DNA of 10,188 bases. Source: CAYRIF01 sp964424205 (lineage in GTDB: Bacteria > Bacteroidota > Bacteroidia > Cytophagales > Cyclobacteriaceae). The stretch spans positions 1 to 10,188 of the forward strand of contig CAYRIF010000128.1 in NCBI GenBank assembly GCA_964424205.1, in the 5' to 3' direction. The notes beneath the pieces are model-generated. The model was not told the DNA's origin. It was given only the letters and a program-made list of their open reading frames with translations, and ran no database searches. Positions 1 to 6,462 of the stretch are shown in pieces; within the stretch, counting starts at the first letter, position 1; every line of letters starts with the position of its first letter. The position numbers and the translations under genes are program-made.

Positions 1-42
1 GTATTTTCTTAGCTATTTATTGCAATATTTTTATTTGACATG

Positions 43-83
43 GCCGCTCCCGATAGCTATCGGGACGAATCCTGCTACCCCGA
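43..83 (+). pseudogene. tRNA 3'-end remnant interrupted by a palindrome
   Basis: Positions 66-83 read like the 3' end of a tRNA: the second half of a T-loop (CGAAT), the 3' strand of a T-stem (CCTGC), a seven-base acceptor strand (TACCCCG) and an A in the discriminator position, with no encoded CCA. An intact T-arm would be GCAGG-TTCGAAT-CCTGC. Here the bases GGCCGC (43-47 plus flank) are followed by an 18-bp palindrome instead of AGGTT. Upstream of 43 the sequence is AT-rich and I find no anticodon arm, D-arm or 5' acceptor strand. The terminator just downstream supports a former + strand tRNA gene. The acceptor and T-stem resemble Bacteroidota tRNA-Pro, but the isotype is a guess. It could instead be an attachment-site remnant left by an integrating element. 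Confidence 0.45.
48..65. repeat. 18-bp perfect palindrome
   Basis: TCCCGATAGCTATCGGGA is identical to its own reverse complement over all 18 bases. It sits exactly where the T-loop of the adjacent tRNA-like sequence should be. Short GC-flanked palindromes of this kind are dispersed in many Bacteroidota genomes, so it may be one copy of a family. Only one copy is present in this window, so dispersal cannot be shown here. Confidence 0.8.
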
Positions 84-89
84 CATTAC

Positions 90-120
90 AAGACCTTGCA
101 TGAGCATGCAGGGTCTTTTT
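90..120 (+). terminator. Rho-independent terminator after the tRNA remnant
   Basis: The arms at 90-102 and 105-117 pair over about 13 bp with a single G.T wobble and a two-base apex (effectively a four-base loop). The 3' arm runs directly into five Ts at 116-120. The T-run is on the + strand only, so it terminates rightward transcription. It begins seven bases after the tRNA-like discriminator base, the usual place for a tRNA terminator. The minus-strand peptidase at 228-1838 cannot use it well, because no T-run follows on that strand. Confidence 0.75.
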
Positions 121-154
121 ATGATAAATAAATAATGGGTTAGCCATAACAATA

Positions 155-189
155 AAATACCACCTAATTTTTTAGTAGTGATGGTATTT
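155..189 (-). terminator. Weak hairpin, possible terminator of the peptidase gene
   Basis: AAATACCA (155-162) pairs perfectly with TGGTATTT (182-189) around a 19-base loop. Read on the minus strand it lies 39 bases past the peptidase stop codon and is followed by TTATTGTT, a T-rich but imperfect tail. The stem is short and AT-rich and the loop is large, so this is a weak candidate. Confidence 0.3.
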
Positions 190-227
190 GTAACGTTTGA
201 ATGGAATAAGAATCCTTTCGTCCTCAA

Positions 228-1838
228 CTAATACTTCTTTATCTTTAGTTTTCCTTTACTGAATTTATCAGCTAGTTTTATTGCCTCATAAGCATTAACA
301 ATACCACCAGTTTTACTTAATTCATTGAACTTAATCTGCTCTCCTTTCTTACCAGGTATATTTACCTTTTGTTTTTTATATTTAACAGTAGATTGCATAA
401 TGATATCTTTTACTTGTACTGCCGTTAATTTTGGGTAATAAGACATCACCAATGCAGCTACCCCTGCAGTGACCGGCGCTGCCATACTAGTACCTTGTGC
501 CTCTTTGTATTTTTGACCTGGCGCAGTGGAATAGATGGCTACGCCTGGGGCGAAAACGTCCACGGTTGTTTTACCGTAATTAGAAAAATCTGCCGCAAGA
601 TGTTCGCCACCTTTCCAAGAAGATGCCCCTACTTCAAGCCAATTATCTGCACTGGTGCCAGTAATATATTTTTTTGTTGGGAAGTTTCCGCCTTTGTCCA
701 AATTCTTAGAACTATTTCCTGCAGCATGCACGAGTAAAACATTTTTAGAAGCGGCGTACTGTACAGCCCTGTCTACGGCTTCCTTTCCTGGTGAATATGA
801 TTTTCCGAAACTCATATTGATGACTCTTGCACCATTGTCAACCGCATAGATAATGGCATTGGCAATGTCTTTGTCTCTTTCATCTCCGTTGGGCACTGCA
901 CGTATCGCCATGACTTTTACATGGTCAGCGATGCCTTTAATACCAATGTTATTGTTACGGTTGGCTGCAATAATACCAGCTACGTGTGTTCCATGGAAAT
1001 TATGTACGCCAATTACATCACTACTTCCGTAGTATTTTTCAGTAATGTCATTGTAATTATCTCCAACGAGATCCCTTGGGTTGTAATTCAAGTTATAACC
1101 ATAATTAAGCCCTGTATCATAATAGTTGAAGCCATCATCTAAGTCTTCCTGCGTGACGTTATTTTTTACAGCGTATTCCATGATGCCTTTTGCTTGCTTT
1201 ATTTTATCATCACAAGAATTGATGGCCGATACTACAGCTTCAGTTAGCGAGTCGGTATCGGCATAAGATTCTATGAGCACCTTTGCTTTTTTGTAACTCT
1301 TATAAAAAAACATAAAACTTCCTTGCTGCGTTTTCATTTTATCTACGGTGGTATTATACTCACCTTCAATTTTATTGAAATAGTCAAACTCACTGTCTTT
1401 CTTCTTGTCCTCCTCACTCATGCTTTCATATTTTTTTAGCAACCTGCCATATTCTCTTGTTATCTCATAAGTGTCTTTTTCTACATTGCCGTTTTTTCCT
1501 CCTATGAAACTCCAGCCATGTATATCATCTACATAGCCATTTTTATCATCATCAATACCATTTCCTGCTATTTCAGCATCGTTATTCCACATGACATCTT
1601 TGAGGTCTTCGTGATTGACATCAATTCCTGAGTCAATTACTGCAACGATGATGGTTTGTGGTTTCTTTCCTTTCAAAAGTTCGTTATAGGCTTTTTCCGT
1701 GGCAACACCTGGAACGTTATCCTTTTTTTGTTCTAGGTTAAACCAATTTTCAGGTGCTTTCTCAAGCGCTGTTTGTGCAGTTGTTGTGAAAAAATTGGCT
1801 ACTAAAAAAATACTGGTTACTAAAAATTTATATTTCAT
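228..1838 (-). CDS. Secreted S8-family (subtilisin-like) serine peptidase
   Basis: This is a subtilase of 536 residues from the Met at 1838. The catalytic triad is visible: Asp69 in AVIDSGIDVNHEDL, His282 in HGTHVAGIIA, and Ser451 in GTSMAAP, with the oxyanion Asn375 in HAAGN. A hydrophobic signal peptide (MKYKFLV...TTTAQ) predicts export to the periplasm or outside. A DDDKNGYVDD stretch at about 96-105 resembles the acidic calcium-binding loops seen in related peptidases. About 210 residues separate Asp from His, far more than in classical subtilisins. The extra part (about 116-231) is rich in Lys, Glu and Asp and looks helical. I see no C-terminal type IX sorting domain; the protein ends in a basic tail. 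Upstream in-frame Mets at 1859 and 1865 would add 7-9 residues. I prefer 1838 because it gives a standard signal-peptide start after a purine-rich stretch. Its substrate is unknown. Confidence 0.93.
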   Translation of the reverse strand: MKYKFLVTSIFLVANFFTTTAQTALEKAPENWFNLEQKKDNVPGVATEKAYNELLKGKKPQTIIVAVIDSGIDVNHEDLKDVMWNNDAEIAGNGIDDDKNGYVDDIHGWSFIGGKNGNVEKDTYEITREYGRLLKKYESMSEEDKKKDSEFDYFNKIEGEYNTTVDKMKTQQGSFMFFYKSYKKAKVLIESYADTDSLTEAVVSAINSCDDKIKQAKGIMEYAVKNNVTQEDLDDGFNYYDTGLNYGYNLNYNPRDLVGDNYNDITEKYYGSSDVIGVHNFHGTHVAGIIAANRNNNIGIKGIADHVKVMAIRAVPNGDERDKDIANAIIYAVDNGARVINMSFGKSYSPGKEAVDRAVQYAASKNVLLVHAAGNSSKNLDKGGNFPTKKYITGTSADNWLEVGASSWKGGEHLAADFSNYGKTTVDVFAPGVAIYSTAPGQKYKEAQGTSMAAPVTAGVAALVMSYYPKLTAVQVKDIIMQSTVKYKKQKVNIPGKKGEQIKFNELSKTGGIVNAYEAIKLADKFSKGKLKIKKY

Positions 1839-1914
1839 CTTTCTTTTTTTATTTAACATATACACAAAAACAATACCGTTTTATGTTACGCTAGGGTAAT
1901 TTTTTTTGCTTTTT

Positions 1915-1922
1915 CAAAGGTA
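1915..1922 (-). promoter_or_regulatory. Candidate -7 box for the peptidase gene
   Basis: The minus strand reads TACCTTTG, a full match to the Bacteroidota -7 consensus TAnnTTTG. Transcription would begin near 1908 and give a leader of about 70 bases to the 1838 start. No clear TTTG -33 box lies at the usual distance; only a T-run is seen there. The divergent spacer position supports it. Confidence 0.45.
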
Positions 1923-2029
1923 ACAGATTTTAAAAAGATATGGGAACTGTTTGTATAAAAAATATATTTAGGTGAATGAAATAATTTTATCAAAACCGCT
2001 CGAAAATTTCTATTTGTTAATGCATAGTT

Positions 2030-2037
2030 TACTTTTG
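2030..2037 (+). promoter_or_regulatory. Candidate -7 box for the fahA operon
   Basis: TACTTTTG matches the Bacteroidota TAnnTTTG consensus exactly. Transcription would start near 2044, leaving a leader of about 14 bases before the fahA ATG at 2058. A TTTG at 2013-2016 is only 13 bases upstream, closer than the usual 17-23, so the -33 element is uncertain. Confidence 0.5.
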
Positions 2038-2057
2038 TAATATAAACTTTACAACAT

Positions 2058-3332
2058 ATGATAAAAGCAAACAACCCAACCCTAAAATCGTGGATCGCTG
2101 TAAAGCAGGATTCAGATTTTCCTATTCAAAATCTTCCTTTCGGTATTTTTCAAGCTAAAGACAAACTGCCATGCATTGGAGTAGCCATTGGAGAGCAGGT
2201 ATTAGATTTAAACTTTTTAGCACAGCATCATTATTTTGATGCACTAAATATTTCCGACCTTTCAGTATTTCAAAACCAATACTTGAATGATTTTATGGCA
2301 TTAGGAAAGGAAATGGCTAGAACAGTACGCAATAGAATTTCGGAATTGCTGCAAGATGATAATGCTGAATTGAGGGATAATGCAGCACATAGAAAAGAAG
2401 CATTCTATTCAATTGATGATGTAGCCATGTTATTGCCTGTGAAAGTAGGGGATTATACAGATTTTTACTCTTCTGAATACCATGCGACCAATGTGGGTAT
2501 TATGTTTCGTGATCCTGCCAATGCTTTGATGCCGAATTGGAAACATATTCCTGTGGGTTATCACGGTAGGGCGTCATCTATTATTGTTTCTGGCGAGTCT
2601 ATCCATAGACCCAAAGGGCAACTGCTACCTAAAGGAGCAGAGCAGCCAATTTTTGGACCATGTCGGTTGTTAGATTTCGAATTAGAGATGGCTTTTGTAA
2701 CGTGTAAAGAAAACAAGTTAGGGGATAGCGTCACGACAGATGAGGCAGATGATTATATTTTTGGGTTTGTGCTGTTCAATGATTGGTCGGCAAGAGATAT
2801 ACAAAAATGGGAGTATGTTCCGTTAGGTCCTTTTTTGGGTAAGAATTTCGCTTCTTCTGTATCGCCATGGATTGTAACCATGGATGCATTAGCGCCATTC
2901 CGAGTGCCGTGCCCTGAGCAGAATCCAAAAGTGATGCCGTATTTGGAAAGTGAAGGCGATAGAAATTTTGATATTAATTTGCAGGTGGCTATACAAGCAG
3001 CGGGTAGCGAGGAGCAGATAGTAAGTAATTCTAATTATAAATATATGTATTGGAATGTCAACCAACAATTGGCGCATCATACCGTTAACGGTTGTAATAT
3101 CAAGGTCGGTGATTTATATGGTTCAGGCACCATCAGTGGTCCTACACCAGACTCTTATGGGTCGATGTTAGAAATCTCTTGGCAGGGTACTAAATCCATC
3201 ACTATGCCTGATGGAACAGCGCGAAAATTTATTCAAGATAATGATACTGTTATAATGAGGGGATATGCAGAGAAGGACGGTGTTCGAGTTGGTTTTGGAG
3301 CGGTGAGTACTAAAATTTTACCTGCAAAATAA
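2058..3332 (+). CDS. fahA: Fumarylacetoacetase
   Basis: The 424-residue product hydrolyses 4-fumarylacetoacetate to fumarate and acetoacetate, the last step of phenylalanine/tyrosine catabolism through homogentisate. It is cytosolic and metal-dependent. The length is normal for the family and the sequence follows the animal enzyme closely. DYTDFYSS...HATN contains the metal-ligand Asp135 and the catalytic His142. PVGYHGRASSI (165-175) is a family signature. LDFELEM holds Glu208 and Glu210, NDWSARD holds the ligand Asp242, PFLGKNF holds Lys262, and GSGTISGP (355-362) is the conserved C-terminal loop. An N-terminal SH3-like domain precedes the catalytic fold from about residue 125. The ATG at 2058 starts MIKANNP, a natural start. 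The gene is followed 12 bases later by a flavin reductase-family gene, almost certainly co-transcribed. No homogentisate dioxygenase gene is in view. Confidence 0.97.
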   Translation: MIKANNPTLKSWIAVKQDSDFPIQNLPFGIFQAKDKLPCIGVAIGEQVLDLNFLAQHHYFDALNISDLSVFQNQYLNDFMALGKEMARTVRNRISELLQDDNAELRDNAAHRKEAFYSIDDVAMLLPVKVGDYTDFYSSEYHATNVGIMFRDPANALMPNWKHIPVGYHGRASSIIVSGESIHRPKGQLLPKGAEQPIFGPCRLLDFELEMAFVTCKENKLGDSVTTDEADDYIFGFVLFNDWSARDIQKWEYVPLGPFLGKNFASSVSPWIVTMDALAPFRVPCPEQNPKVMPYLESEGDRNFDINLQVAIQAAGSEEQIVSNSNYKYMYWNVNQQLAHHTVNGCNIKVGDLYGSGTISGPTPDSYGSMLEISWQGTKSITMPDGTARKFIQDNDTVIMRGYAEKDGVRVGFGAVSTKILPAK

Positions 3333-3344
3333 AACTTATGAACT

Positions 3345-4241
3345 ATGAAAACTGTTGACTTCAGTAAAATAACAGGACAAGAAGCATTTGCATTTATGCT
3401 CGGCGCAGTGGCACCAAGACCTATTGCTTTTGCCAGTACCATTGATAAAGATGGCAATGTAAACCTAAGTCCGTTTAGTTTTTTCAATGCCTTCAGTGTA
3501 GTGCCTCCTATATTGGCTTTTTCTCCTGCGCGACGATTGCGCGATGGTACGTCTAAGCAAACATTGGATAATGTCATAGAAGTGCCAGAAGTAGTAATCA
3601 ATATGGTGAACTACTCGATTGTCGAGCAAATGTCATTGTCAAGCACCGAGTATGACAAAGGCGTAAACGAATTCATTAAATCAGGACTGACAGAAGTGAA
3701 ATCTGAAAAAGTGAAACCACCTAGAGTATCAGAGTCTCCTGCTTCATTTGAGTGTAAGGTAATTGATATTATTAATTTTGGAGACCATGGTGGTGCAGGA
3801 AGCATGGTTATTTGTGAGGTGCTGATGGCACATTTTAACAATGATATTTTTGATGCCAAGGGAAGCATTGACCCTCGTAAATTAGATGCAGTGGCTCGTT
3901 TGGGTGGCGACTGGTATAGCCGTGCGAGTGGTGATTCGCTTTTTGAAATCCCCAAACCTATAAGGAATAAAGGCATTGGTATCGATCAGATTCCAGAAAG
4001 AATTAGAAATAGCAAAGTCCTAACCGGTAATAATTTGGGACGTTTAGGGAACATTGAAAAATTGCCCGATACTGCATCAGTCATCGCTTTTTCACAGGAC
4101 GTTACTTTAAAAAAACTCATGGAGACTTTTGATGGAGATAAGGAATTGCTGGAAGTGAGCCTTCATACTTTCGCCCAGAAACTATTAGAAGACGGGGCGT
4201 TGGAGTCTGCATGGAAGGTTTTGTTGTATGATGGTTTCTAA
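3345..4241 (+). CDS. Flavin reductase-family protein with C-terminal extension
   Basis: The product is 298 residues and begins 12 bases after the fahA stop, so it is very probably in the same operon. Residues 10-200 form a flavin reductase-like, FMN-binding split barrel (DIM6/NTAB group). Visible signatures are GAVAPRPIAFAST (20-32), NLSPFSFFNAFS (40-51) and PPILAFSP (54-61), the region that contacts flavin in relatives, with GDHGGAGSMVICEV (147-159) toward the barrel's end. About 95 further residues (about 205-298) form a helical tail not part of the core domain. By family, members bind FMN and may reduce it with NAD(P)H for a partner monooxygenase. Here the substrate is unknown, and the link to tyrosine or aromatic breakdown is inferred from fahA. 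No monooxygenase gene is in the window. Confidence 0.88.
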   Translation: MKTVDFSKITGQEAFAFMLGAVAPRPIAFASTIDKDGNVNLSPFSFFNAFSVVPPILAFSPARRLRDGTSKQTLDNVIEVPEVVINMVNYSIVEQMSLSSTEYDKGVNEFIKSGLTEVKSEKVKPPRVSESPASFECKVIDIINFGDHGGAGSMVICEVLMAHFNNDIFDAKGSIDPRKLDAVARLGGDWYSRASGDSLFEIPKPIRNKGIGIDQIPERIRNSKVLTGNNLGRLGNIEKLPDTASVIAFSQDVTLKKLMETFDGDKELLEVSLHTFAQKLLEDGALESAWKVLLYDGF

Positions 4242-4290
4242 TTCCTGATTTCTAGTTTTTGATTCCTAATTAGAAACCAGAAATCAGAAA
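4242..4290. repeat. Long imperfect inverted repeat between operons
   Basis: CTGATTTCT (4245-4253) pairs with AGAAATCAG (4279-4287), and GTTT (4255-4258) with AAAC (4274-4277). Weaker pairs continue inward to a three-base apex near 4266, giving a stem of roughly 20 bp with one A/C mismatch and a few wobbles. It starts directly after the flavin reductase stop codon. It could terminate the fahA operon, but no clean T-run follows (CTATTTTC), so it may instead be a palindromic repeat. The rest of the spacer up to 4382 holds only a poor promoter-like TTTTG at 4314-4318. Confidence 0.6.
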
Positions 4291-4382
4291 CTATTTTCAA
4301 TCGGCTACCAACCTTTTGCCAAATTCATGTGTCTAGTATATGAAGGCTTGAATAAAGTCTAAATATTTACTAAAACACACAC

Positions 4383-5641
4383 ATGAGAATGACTACCGCT
4401 GAATTAAAAGACATCTTACTTCGATTTTTTGTATTTGTATTCCTGCTTACCGTTTTAAGTTTCTTATTGGGTAGCTGCACCGATGAGTGTCAAACGAGCC
4501 GTACTTACTACTACTATGAACCTGTTTTGAAAACAATGGATCAGGTGAGGGGAGAAGTGCAGGTGATTGACGCCCAACCAGTTGTAGCATCAGGAAAGAT
4601 TTATCTTTTCGGAAAAACACTATTTGTCAATGAACCTGGAAAAGGAATTCATGTGATAAACAATGCTAATAAATCAAACCCAATACCATTGAGTTTTATC
4701 AATATTCCTGGCAATGTGGACATGGCGGTAAAAGATAATATTCTCTATGCAGATAGCTATTTAGATATTGTGGTATTTGATTTGTCTGATGTTAATAATA
4801 TCAAACAGGTAAATAGGGTAGAGGATGTCTATATGAACTATTCAAATTTTGTTTTTTCTCAAAGTGGGCAGCATATGGTGATTGTAGATTATAAAAAAGT
4901 AGAAAATGTGGAGAAAATAGAATCAGAGTGCGATGGGGATTCCCGAGTTTTTTGGAGAGAAAGTGGCGGTGTATTTTTTGATGCTTCGGTTAGTTTTAAT
5001 GCTAACAAAGCTGCTGTAATTGGTAGCCAAACAGGTGTCGGAGGATCAATGGCACGTTTTGCAATATATGAAAAGAATTTATACGCAGTAGATCAATCAG
5101 AATTATATGTTTTTGATATTAGTAATTTAACCAAGCCATCCCTAAATAATAAGGTAAATTTGGGCTGGGGAATTGAGACTATTTTTCCTTATAAAGAGAA
5201 ACTGTTCATTGGGTCAAATACGGGGATGCAAATTTTTGACAATTCAAATCCGTCTGAACCAATCCATCTTTCTACTTTTGAGCATGCAAGGGTGTGTGAC
5301 CCTGTGGTAGTAAATGATGACTACGCATTTGTAACACTGCGGTCAGGTGATAGGTGTAGTGGCTTTGTCAATCAACTCGATGTGGTTGATGTCAAAGATT
5401 TAGAAAATCCTAAACTTGTGAAAAGCTATCAGATGGACAATCCCCATGGGCTGGGTGTGGATGGTAATACCTTGTTTATCTGTGAAGGAGAATTTGGGCT
5501 TAAAGTTTTTGACATCAATGATGTCAATGATATCGATAACAATAGACTTGGGCATATTCAGGGTATTCATGCATTTGACGTGATTCCTTATCAGAATAAT
5601 TTGATCATGGTAGGAGAGGAAGGGCTTTATCAGTATGATTA
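4383..5641 (+). CDS. LVIVD-repeat surface lipoprotein (3' end lost in assembly gap)
   Basis: The visible 419 residues begin with a hydrophobic segment (about 12-29) ending in LLGSC, a lipobox with Cys32 as the lipidated residue. The next residues, TDE, resemble the acidic export signal that sends Bacteroidota lipoproteins to the cell surface. The rest is a series of about six or seven beta-rich units of 35-45 residues with a pattern like 'NxLYxxxxxxLxVFDISNxxxPxxxxxx'. Clear examples fall near residues 112-145, 226-260, 265-298, 304-348, 354-388 and 397-419. These match LVIVD repeats, which are thought to build a propeller-like fold. The last visible residues, GLYQYD, look like the start of the final strand. 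The codon at 5640 is TAN, either Tyr or a stop, so the true end is at or soon after the gap. The function is not known for this family. Confidence 0.85.
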
Positions 5642-5741
5642 NNNNNNNNNNNNNNNNNNNNNNNNNNNNNNNNNNNNNNNNNNNNNNNNNNNNNNNNNNN
5701 NNNNNNNNNNNNNNNNNNNNNNNNNNNNNNNNNNNNNNNNN
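5642..5741. other. Assembly gap (100 Ns)
   Basis: Exactly 100 undetermined bases, a conventional placeholder length, so the true distance is probably unknown. The gap falls inside coding sequence and hides the end of the LVIVD-repeat gene and the start of the next gene. Reading frame across it carries no meaning. Confidence 0.98.
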
Positions 5742-6011
5742 GTTTTTAAAAGTGTGGAAAGTGAAAAGACCATTGAATTTTTGAGTAATGGAACGGTAAT
5801 TTCGACGGGGACATTGTGTACAATGAGTCTAGAGAAAGGTGCGAAAAGCGTGGGAACATACGTTATCGATGATGGGTATATTGTTCCTGAGGGTTGTGCT
5901 TATAGTGGATTGAAAGTGTTTTTTGAATTAAAAAATGCAAACTTGATATTAGGGTATCAATGTATAGAAGGCTGTAGCCAGAAGTTTGTTAAATTAAATA
6001 AGAGGGATTAG
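5742..6011 (+). CDS. Small lipocalin-like protein, N-terminus lost in gap
   Basis: The 89 visible C-terminal residues run from the gap edge to a TAG stop. They do not continue the LVIVD repeat pattern. They resemble the small lipocalin-like lipoproteins of Bacteroidota, with a strand of the type KTIEFLSNGTVISTG, a GTYVIDDG turn, and a final LILGYQCIEGCSQKFVKL. Four cysteines (26, 52, 74 and 78 of the visible part) suggest disulfides and export. A start codon and signal peptide would lie inside the gap. An open frame joins this to the LVIVD gene through the Ns, but that fusion is most likely an artefact. The next gene, 18 bases on, looks like a relative. Function unknown. Confidence 0.65.
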   Translation, partial: VFKSVESEKTIEFLSNGTVISTGTLCTMSLEKGAKSVGTYVIDDGYIVPEGCAYSGLKVFFELKNANLILGYQCIEGCSQKFVKLNKRD

Positions 6012-6029
6012 CTTTTTTATATTGTATAG

Positions 6030-6455
6030 ATGAAAAATAGACTTGTTTTCTTGGTTTTACTATTGTTTTCGTGCAATAAAAGTACCGGCGGGCAGCAATA
6101 TGAAACGTGGAAACTTATCGAAATGACTGGGCAAACGGTTGACTCAAAAAAAAAGGGTGTTGAGATGGAGTGGCAAGCGTCCTATTTGCTTGATCCTAAT
6201 GGTAGATTTACAAAAAGAAGAGACAGAAATGGTGTGCTGAATGAAGTCTATGGAAGTTATGAAACCCAGGAGTTGTCGGATGGGAAGTATTTGATGTTGA
6301 GACATGACAAGGATAACAGTCTGATTGGAAATTGTGATTCAGGATTGACAGAGGTTTTGAAATATGATAAGAATAGGTTGAGCGGTAATTGGTGGATGTG
6401 TGATGGGCCTGGCTTATTGTATGAGAGAAAAGATGAAAATACGGCTGATAAATAA
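6030..6455 (+). CDS. Small lipocalin-like lipoprotein
   Basis: The product is 141 residues. A short signal sequence ends in LLLFSC, so Cys15 is the likely lipidated residue and the protein is probably anchored in a membrane. The body has the alternating strand pattern of small lipocalin-like proteins: ETWKLIEMTG (25-34), SYLLDPNGRFTKR (51-63), GSYETQ (75-80), KYLMLR (86-91), and a closing RLSGNWWMCDGPGLLYER segment (116-133). Two further cysteines (102 and 124) could pair. It resembles the truncated gene just upstream, most clearly at the C-terminal end, which suggests a tandem duplication. It starts 18 bases after that gene and ends seven bases before the next, so all are probably co-transcribed. 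The fold assignment is by pattern only and no ligand can be inferred. Confidence 0.7.
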   Translation: MKNRLVFLVLLLFSCNKSTGGQQYETWKLIEMTGQTVDSKKKGVEMEWQASYLLDPNGRFTKRRDRNGVLNEVYGSYETQELSDGKYLMLRHDKDNSLIGNCDSGLTEVLKYDKNRLSGNWWMCDGPGLLYERKDENTADK

Positions 6456-6462
6456 TAAAAAC

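Noticed and set aside
1886..2074. 62-codon minus-strand frame in the divergent spacer
   Set aside because: It overlaps the fahA start and both promoter candidates, is AT-driven, and has no recognisable features.
3233..3976. Antisense open frames of 122 and 121 codons across the end of fahA and the flavin reductase gene
   Set aside because: They lie opposite strongly recognisable coding sequence and show no motif, signal peptide or promoter; they are shadow frames.
5513..5537. Short repeated GATGTCAATGAT-like units as a tandem DNA repeat
   Set aside because: They simply encode the low-complexity DINDVNDID turn within an LVIVD repeat; too short and imperfect to be a separate element.
4383..6011. 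Single 542-residue protein spanning the N gap
   Set aside because: The two sides have unrelated sequence character, the gap length is a placeholder, and the codon at the left edge may be a stop. Treated as two partial genes.
6400..6462. Upstream start adding 21 residues to the barrel-like protein
   Set aside because: It would overlap the preceding lipoprotein gene by 56 bases and put polar residues ahead of a good signal peptide that starts at 6463.
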